This document shows, in pieces, positions 58,540-64,000 of a stretch of 64,000 bases of DNA. The DNA comes from Colias croceus. Lineage: Eukaryota > Arthropoda > Insecta > Lepidoptera > Pieridae. The notes under the pieces are model-generated. The model was not told the origin of the DNA and searched no databases. It was given only the letters and a program-made list of their open reading frames with translations. Each line of letters opens with the position of its first letter. Positions within the stretch are counted from its first letter, which is position 1. The position numbers and the translations under genes are program-made. The stretch covers positions 1,250,001 through 1,314,000 of the forward strand of contig NC_059551.1 in NCBI RefSeq assembly GCF_905220415.1, in the 5' to 3' direction.

Positions 58540-58954
58540 GTAAGTTGGGTATTGGATAAACTAATTTAGGTCATCCAGAAACAGAAGCATCAACTTAAAT
58601 GAGAAAATGTCTGTGATAACAAGTAATATGATTTCTACAAACTTATTTTATATATAAGGTAATATTGATAATGGTAATAAATATTAAATGGTTTTTGTGG
58701 TGAACCAGTTCACAAAGTCACTGAAAACTACATAGTTTGTATCCCGTCACTAGACATGGACAAATATGGATTATGGAATACGGGTTTACTTGCTCAAAAC
58801 ATTGCTGCGGCCATTCCTTCTTTAATAGTGATACACTATTTTTTATATTTGTTTATAATCAAGACACATACAGAAAACGAGCTTCCAAAAGTAGCATAAA
58901 AGTAATAATCTATTATCATCTATCACAAACCACTAATATAATCTTATCTTCCAG

Positions 58955-59180
58955 TAATATCCCGTGGTCTAACACCACCAGAAGCCCAGAACGCAACAGA
59001 CTCCTACTCATCAAATAACCCCACACTTTCCACACTCGCTCTATCCCATAACTATACGGATTGCTGCATCAGCGCCAACGTGTCCAAGGGATGTCTCGGC
59101 TTCTGCAGCATACAGACCATTCTAGAAGGCACTGGGCAGGATCCGGAGACCTGTCAACCAGATTTTCCAGCTATTGTTAA
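58955..59180 (+). CDS. coding exon 4: linker and first half of DB module 1
   Basis: 226 nt, phase 1 in, phase 2 out; acceptor ATCTTCCAG, donor GTATGT. Encodes a Ser/Thr/Asn linker with potential N-glycosylation sites (NAT, NYT, NVS), then YTDCCISANVSKGCLGFCS, the CC...C..FC start of a DB module, and later Cys in ETCQPDFPAIVK. The split Lys codon is completed by the next exon. Confidence 0.95.
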
Positions 59181-59560
59181 GTATGTATTATGATGAAAGT
59201 GAAGTTAATTTATTGTGTGCCAGAATTATAGCTTATTTGCGAAATATTGATTTGAAAGCGATAAAAAATGGAAGAAAAATAGATACCATAAAATAAAGCT
59301 ACGATTTAGATATTTGCAAAGAAATTTAAATTCTATAAAATAATACTCTGATGAAGATATTGCATGAAGAGTTTCCTGTAAAAATAACAATGACAAAACA
59401 AGTTTTCCTAATATTGTTGTTTCTTTTTCTTCTACTATTTAATGTGCATTTAGCGTAGCCTTGTAGTAAAGAAAGAATGAGCATTAAATATACTAATTTT
59501 CAGCTTAACTTACCATTTTTAATCAAGGAAAACAACTAAATATTGTTATTTTCTTCGCAG

Positions 59561-59733
59561 ATGTATGGCAGACGGTCGCAATCACGTGCCATGCTGTGTA
59601 CAGGAACATGTACCAGATATCTGCCAAGATGTCTGCCGCGGGGAATTCACCCCTGTGACTGATAATATTAAGACTCATTATAGCTGCGCAGCGTATATGG
59701 AGAAGACGTTGGCGTGTATTGTTGAAGGCATTG
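59561..59733 (+). CDS. coding exon 5: second half of DB module 1
   Basis: 173 nt, phase 2 in, phase 1 out; acceptor TTCTTCGCAG, donor GTAAGA. Reads CMADGRNHVPCCVQEHVP, then DICQDVCRGEF, then YSCAAYMEKTLACIVEGI. The spacing of C, CC, C...C, C and C is that of the DB module second half, and the closing aromatic/Cys segment runs straight into the FN3 domain of the next exon. Structural extracellular role; disulfides are expected but not shown. Confidence 0.95.
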
Positions 59734-60002
59734 GTAAGAATATATAAGCTATTAAGTGCAATGATTCATGGATTGCAAAACTTATCGAATTTATGATATG
59801 ATATATTTTAACTGTAATTAATCTGTATCATAAATAAATTTTAACAACTCATTTCAACTTCGTTCTTTACCAATCGTCTTTGTAAGCCTAAAGGAAAATT
59901 TTCTTCCTAAATTATTTTTAGCTGAGAAAGGGCAAAAACCATTGCTATTCATTTCAAATCCTAACGTCTTACCATTAAAATATTTTATTGCAACATTTTC
60001 AG

Positions 60003-60336
60003 AACTTCTTCCAAGTCCACCAGAAGACGTAGAAGTGGAACCTTTAAGCGAAAAACAACTGAACATCACGTGGAGTCCGCCATTAGAAAACACTGAATCG
60101 GTCACAGAATATGTAGTCAATATAACCACCCTGCGCTCATTTGATGCCCACTTAATAGATCCCTCTGAGAGTTCAATGCGTAACACAAGTATGAAAATGA
60201 GCCAGCCAATGACGTACAAAGTACCTGCGAATAAGAATTTCTTGGTATTAAATGACTTGCTACCGTTTACGATGTATGAGATTTCAGTCACTTCGTACAA
60301 TATTCATGGATCGAGTCTACCGAGCTACAGTATTAG
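60003..60336 (+). CDS. coding exon 6: FN3 domain 1
   Basis: 334 nt, phase 1 in, phase 2 out; acceptor ACATTTTCAG, donor GTAAAT. The opening PSPPEDVEVEPLSEKQLNIT followed by WSPP is the A-B strand of a fibronectin type III fold, and FLVLNDLLPFTMYEISVTSY is the F-strand core with the conserved Leu and Tyr. An extra loop of about 25 residues (FDAHLIDPSESSMRNTSMKM) lies between, longer than a usual FN3 C'-E loop. Sequons NIT, NTS and another NIT are present. A 148-residue antisense open frame over this exon is a shadow. Confidence 0.95.
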
Positions 60337-60753
60337 GTAAATATTCAAGTTTATTGCTGTTGTTGATGCTAATAAAGATACGTACGGGGAAATGTTAGCA
60401 ATTCTGTGTAATATTATGAATGATTTTCTTTTTATTCATAGTGAAAATTGTATCAAATTAATTTTATACATTTCCTAAAATACCACCTATTTTTGGAAGT
60501 GTAAAATTAATTCCTCTGTAGAAAAAACGGAAAATTTTCATTTAAATTTTTAATGTTCATGTTAATGTTAATATTAATTTTCATATTTTTCATTTTTATA
60601 TACATTTTCTTTTACATTTACACATTTGTACATTGTGTAAATGTGAATGGAATGTATACTAGCAAACATCAACTTGAACGAAAATCTTTCAAAGTCGTAT
60701 ACCTATCACCGTTTCCGTAATACTCATAACACTGCATGTTTATTCAAACACAG

Positions 60754-60907
60754 ATCCTTAACCCTAACTCCTGGTAAGATGAAGACCACAGCAGTGGCTT
60801 CAGCTCCAAAACTCCCAGATGTCCGAAGCTGTTGCCTTTCCGCTGGTATCAACCACTATGGTTGTGTGGACAAACTCTGCGATCCAACAAAGACATTCGA
60901 GATTGGC
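60754..60907 (+). CDS. coding exon 7: start of DB module 2
   Basis: 154 nt, phase 2 in, phase 0 out; acceptor TTCAAACACAG, donor GTAAGT. After a linker it encodes RSCCLSAGINHYGCVDKLCD, the CC....C...C opening of the second DB module, parallel to that in coding exon 4. The codon split AG|A gives Arg at the exon join. Confidence 0.93.
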
Positions 60908-62240
60908 GTAAGTATTTGTATGTTATGTGTCTCATTCTCATTTTGTGTCGCATCTGTTTTGTGTTTGTTCTTTGTATCTATGGTTAAAGACCTATCAAAC
61001 TAGATTGGTATAATAATAATTTAATATAATTATGTACTTCGTAAGAGATTGAATCGCGTATTCATCGGCATATCGCTACCCACGGTAGCGGATACCGCTC
61101 TAGTTTGAATAAGCCTTAAATTTTATTGTATCATTCGTAAAATAGGTATATCGTGAAAATTAAGGAAGCATAAATGTCTCCTGTTTTTGTTTTTAATGGG
61201 ATAAACATTTTGTGAACGTCATGAAATTAAAATATCATTAGTGCTAAGGCAATTTATTCAGAAATAGAAATATTCTTAATACTTAATAAAAAAATCAGGC
61301 ATAACAATTGTCCATTACCAAACCGCCTTAAAAACAGATAGGAATCTTTAATAGATTATCCTACCAAAAACAACCCAATCAAAACTTGGGCACAAAAACT
61401 TGATTTAAATAGTAAATCGTCAGCAAATAACACAGCCAGCCATTATTTCTGTCAACATCCATAAATGCACAATCGTAAACAGCCTCATGAATTCCACATT
61501 TGTTCCGTGCGTTAAACCCAGTTAAAGTTATGTATCGTTTTAATATTCGTTTTCATATTTCCGCACTAAAGAATTGGAGTGGACAGGTGGATCGTTCAAT
61601 TTGCCGTTTATTTTTTCGTTTCGCTTAAAAACACATTTCAATTTAACAAATAATAGTGAACTAGTGTTTTTGGCTAAATCAATATTGCATTCGAAATTCG
61701 GTTTGGGACGCAAAAATAATTGTAGTAAAACATAGCAAACCAGTCGTTCAATTCTAGACCAGAAGAACGCTAAGGAAAATAATTATCTTGTGAAAATTGT
61801 AATCTATACGCATTAGTTCGTATATATATAGTTCATTGATAGGTCTGTATGTGCGGTATATGAAAAATTGTCAAGTAATATTTTGATATTTTTTCCTCTG
61901 GGTACTAACCAAATACAGTATTTTTTCATCTGTGCAAAATATTCCATTTTTAAATATACCTAGAATTCCTCTATCTAGTTACTTGAATCTATATGTATAC
62001 CTACTAGCTGTCCCATCAAACGTTGTTGTACCACTCTTATCACTTAGGGATATGAAATAAAAAAATGGTGTTCGATTCTTAAATTATCGCGACACGAAAA
62101 TGAATATTGAATGTATTAGAGGTAGATATAGTAAACTAAATGTCTATCTGTGCTAACACCACCCAACCACCAACTTCCGCACCTCACCTCATTGTGACTA
62201 ACGCACTCACCACGTAGCAGCATCTAATCACCAGTTGCAG
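60908..62240. other. intron within DB module 2, with a repeat fragment
   Basis: AT-rich intron. CTAGCTGTCCCATCAAACGT at 62004 and TCTTATCACTTAGGGATATG form a truncated - strand relative of the repeat at 20266-20426. Nothing else recognised. Confidence 0.6.
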
Positions 62241-62401
62241 GTGACAGATCTGATGATATGCGCGCCGTGGGCGGGAGTCACCTTCGGGTGCTTGGCCAAT
62301 GGCATGGACCATACGCCCTGCTGTAGGGCCAGGGGACTGCCTGAAGCCTGTTTACCGCTGTGCAGTGGAAATATCACGAATTTGGACTTTAATCACTTTA
62401 A
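62241..62401 (+). CDS. coding exon 8: middle of DB module 2
   Basis: 161 nt, phase 0 in, phase 2 out; acceptor CCAGTTGCAG, donor GTAAGT. Reads VTDLMICAPWAGVTFGCLAN, then GMDHTPCCRARGLPEAC and LPLCSGNITNLDFNHFK. The CC and the two following Cys match the second half of DB module 1 (VPCCVQ, DICQDVC). It is noticeably richer in G+C than the intron upstream. Confidence 0.95.
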
Positions 62402-62774
62402 GTAAGTATTGTTTTTTTGAAGCTTTTTTTGTTTGATTGTTATGCATACAAAATGTAGGTTTTAGGAACTATATTTTTTTATTCAAAGCATTAATGTAAA
62501 CGCAAAATTTTGTTGGTAAAATAATATTTAAATTGCTTCGTCAATTGCGATTTACTACCTGAAAGTACCTTTTTGCTAAATTAGGATTCAATAATTTTGG
62601 CGATATCGGATATTTCATCGTTCGTTTAATGCTCAGTAGTTTTAAGATTAATCGTGTATTTTTATATACTTAGCTCAAGAATAGTGTTATGTCCTGTTTA
62701 TGAAATATCATCAAAATTTACATTAGGCGCAAACATCAAGATTTTTTTCTCTACAACATTGTTTAATCCCCCAG

Positions 62775-62988
62775 ATGTCTCCGCTTCATGTCAGGCTACA
62801 CAAACTGCCTGTTACATGGCTATGGAGTACTCCCGGGACCACCAACTCGCCTCCATCTCACCAATATCGATACAGACTTCGCAGTGGTACATTGGGCACC
62901 ACCAAACGCATTAGCTGATACTGTCCAGTTCTATAACTTGCATTATAAGGCATTGCAACTGGAAGAGGAGTACAAAACTGTGGAGAGG
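62775..62988 (+). CDS. coding exon 9: end of DB module 2 and first half of FN3 domain 2
   Basis: 214 nt, phase 2 in, phase 0 out; acceptor TAATCCCCCAG, donor GTGAGT. Begins KCLRFMSGYTNCLLHGYGVL, which closes the DB module as YSC..YM....CIVEG does in DB 1, then PGPPTRLHLTNIDTDFAVVH and WAPP, the start of FN3-2, through YNLHYKAL (C strand). The other + frame over this exon is not used: it does not join its neighbours. Confidence 0.95.
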
Positions 62989-63302
62989 GTGAGTAATAAA
63001 AAAGAACACAAAAAAATCACATAAAACTCTGATACTTTACAGGGTACATTTTAGGGTACTGCAGTTAGGAGAGGATTTCAAAATTGTTACTTTAAAAAAT
63101 GCTAGAACAAAAAACACATATTTTTCTTAGTTGTCACTCTACGGAAATGGAATACATGCTTACATTGCAAAGTTAGGTCTTTTACAAGATATTATAAAGA
63201 CTTTCGTGCTATGGTTCGACATAGGATTCACCTAAAACTATATACAATATTAAAATAGGACATGTTCTAAGAAAAATATATTATAAATCCCCTCTGTAAC
63301 AG

Positions 63303-63428
63303 GTTCAATCACCATTCATCTTAGAAGACTTGGAATCTAATACCGACTACGAGATATTCGTAGAAGCGGTCAATGAACACGGCCTGGGAGAAGCTTCGCC
63401 TAGATTGATATTTAGAACTCAGAGTTTG
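63303..63428 (+). CDS. coding exon 10: second half of FN3 domain 2
   Basis: 126 nt, phase 0 on both sides; acceptor CTCTGTAACAG, donor GTAAGT. Encodes FILEDLESNTDYEIFVEAVN then EHGLGEASPRLIF, the E-F-G strands of an FN3 fold with the L.P/N.T.Y.i.V.A.N..G signature. Exon and phase fit FN3-1 less the intron, so FN3-2 is split where FN3-1 is not. Confidence 0.95.
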
Positions 63429-63598
63429 GTAAGTTATATGAAATTATTATGTAGTACTTTGTAACTTAGTTTGAAAAAAACCAAAAGTCTGTTTGTAACT
63501 AGGTATAGTATAAACTTAATAAGTTGTTATGCGCACGTTTTTTACAATTAACGATTGCGCAAAGAAGAACTTGCGTAGAAACAAACAAAATCAGTATG

Positions 63599-63668
63599 CA
63601 CGGAGCGGCAACGTCTCGCCGCATGACGAACGCATGACGAGCGGCTAACGCGACGTTGTCGCTCCGTG
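63599..63668. repeat. intronic inverted repeat, 17-bp arms
   Basis: CACGGAGCGGCAACGTC faces GACGTTGTCGCTCCGTG with one mismatch across a 36-base GC-rich spacer containing a direct ACGAACGCATGACGAGCGG-type repeat. GC-rich against an AT-rich intron; probably a MITE remnant. Confidence 0.65.
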
Positions 63669-63905
63669 AAGGATAACGTTTAACGTGCTATATGATACAA
63701 TAGGCCATAAAGTGAAAATTGAATTTTCTTTCCTTCTATCTCAGGTAAAAAAAAATATCAATTGTCTTTTCTGTTCTTTTTTGGTCCATTGCATGATTTT
63801 GCTTTCAATTTCTTTTAAAACTAATTTAAATTTCAAGAAAAAAACCAGTAATCACTAATCAATTATTTTTTAAATAAATAAATTCGTAATTTCTACATTT
63901 ACCAG

Positions 63906-64000
63906 GCAATAGAAGAAGAAGATGAAGTATCAAATGCGTACAATGTGACCGCCTGTTGTGAAAATGTACAAGTGGCGACAGTTTGTATGCCGCTCTGTTC
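63906..64000 (+). CDS. coding exon 11 (partial): start of DB module 3
   Basis: 95 nt visible, phase 0 in, open to the window edge; acceptor ATTTACCAG. Encodes an acidic linker (AIEEEDEVSNAYN) and then VTACCENVQVATVCMPLCS, the CC....C...C opening of a third DB module. Gene continues beyond the window, so length, C-terminus and any membrane anchor are unknown. Confidence 0.93.

Larger units (their letters stand above)
25394..64000 (+). other. Ig/FN3/DB-module secreted or surface protein gene (3' end outside window)
   Basis: Gene-level entry. Twelve exons with GT-AG borders were joined by hand; the coding exons run from 40137 to the window end and give at least 647 residues with no stop. Order: signal peptide (1-20), Ser/Asp/Glu-rich linker (23-45), Ig domain (about 46-153, Cys64 and Cys138, Trp76, DAGLYTC), DB module 1 (about 185-286), FN3-1 (about 287-398), DB module 2 (about 420-510), FN3-2 (about 518-616), start of DB module 3. 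DB modules are Cys-rich domains (CC, C, C..C pattern) known mainly from nematode and arthropod extracellular proteins, and the Ig-DB-FN3 combination matches the C. elegans C25G4.10-type family. Likely role: extracellular adhesion or recognition. Ligand and function are unknown. No transmembrane segment is visible in the part present. The first intron is about 14.7 kb and the second about 17.3 kb; the remaining introns are 0.3-1.3 kb. Confidence 0.9.

Noticed and set aside
59854..60300. 148-codon - strand open frame
   Set aside because: Antisense to the FN3-1 exon, which has correct splice borders and phase.
62788..63024. Start of an independent 78-codon protein at 62788
   Set aside because: It is coding exon 9 of the Ig/FN3/DB gene read from an internal ATG and on into the intron.
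1..64000. CRISPR array, operon, phage or bacterial defence system
   Set aside because: Introns with GT-AG borders, LINEs, SINEs and Helitrons show animal nuclear DNA; no spaced identical direct repeats or gene clusters of that kind were seen.

Overview
The window looks like nuclear DNA of a moth or butterfly. It is AT-rich, it is crowded with Helitron-like repeats of the kind described as Lep1 in Lepidoptera (CTGT-rich inside, ending in a GC hairpin plus CTAG before a T), and it carries jockey/CR1-like LINEs, tRNA-derived SINEs and MITEs. Nothing bacterial, viral-replicon or CRISPR-like was seen. The organism call is inference from repeat types; no species is assigned.

There is one host gene, on the + strand. 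A probable 5' UTR exon lies at 25394-25458, the signal-peptide exon at 40137-40203, and then ten coding exons are packed into 57456-64000, where the window cuts the gene. All splice phases join without a stop. At least 647 residues are visible: signal peptide, acidic linker, one Ig domain, a cysteine-rich DB module, FN3, a second DB, a second FN3, and the start of a third DB. This is the architecture of the secreted or cell-surface Ig/FN3/DB proteins (for example C. elegans C25G4.10-type proteins). Its first two introns, about 14.7 and 17.3 kb, hold most of the mobile DNA.

Layout: 1-3361 is a decayed Ty3/gypsy-type LTR element on the - strand. 4.4-12.9 kb is Helitron copies, a perfect palindrome and one TIR element. 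14.8-17.2 kb is a mosaic of two LINE 3' ends and a Helitron. 20.3-23.7 kb is a cluster with a SINE, a TTAA-flanked element and a 174-bp-arm hairpin element. 29.2-31.5 kb and 34.6-37.05 kb are two more LINEs, the second with an uninterrupted RT reading frame. 42289-44590 is a TIR DNA transposon with a 4-bp target duplication, GGAACCAC subterminal repeats and remains of a spliced gene. 50727-52467 is a hAT-type element with a perfect 8-bp target duplication.

The items most worth a second look are the 42.3-44.6 kb transposon family, the hairpin element at 22.3 kb, the relic of a duplicated Ig half-exon inside the gene's third intron, and the possible alternative N-terminus or uORF in the upstream exon. 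No multi-gene system was found.
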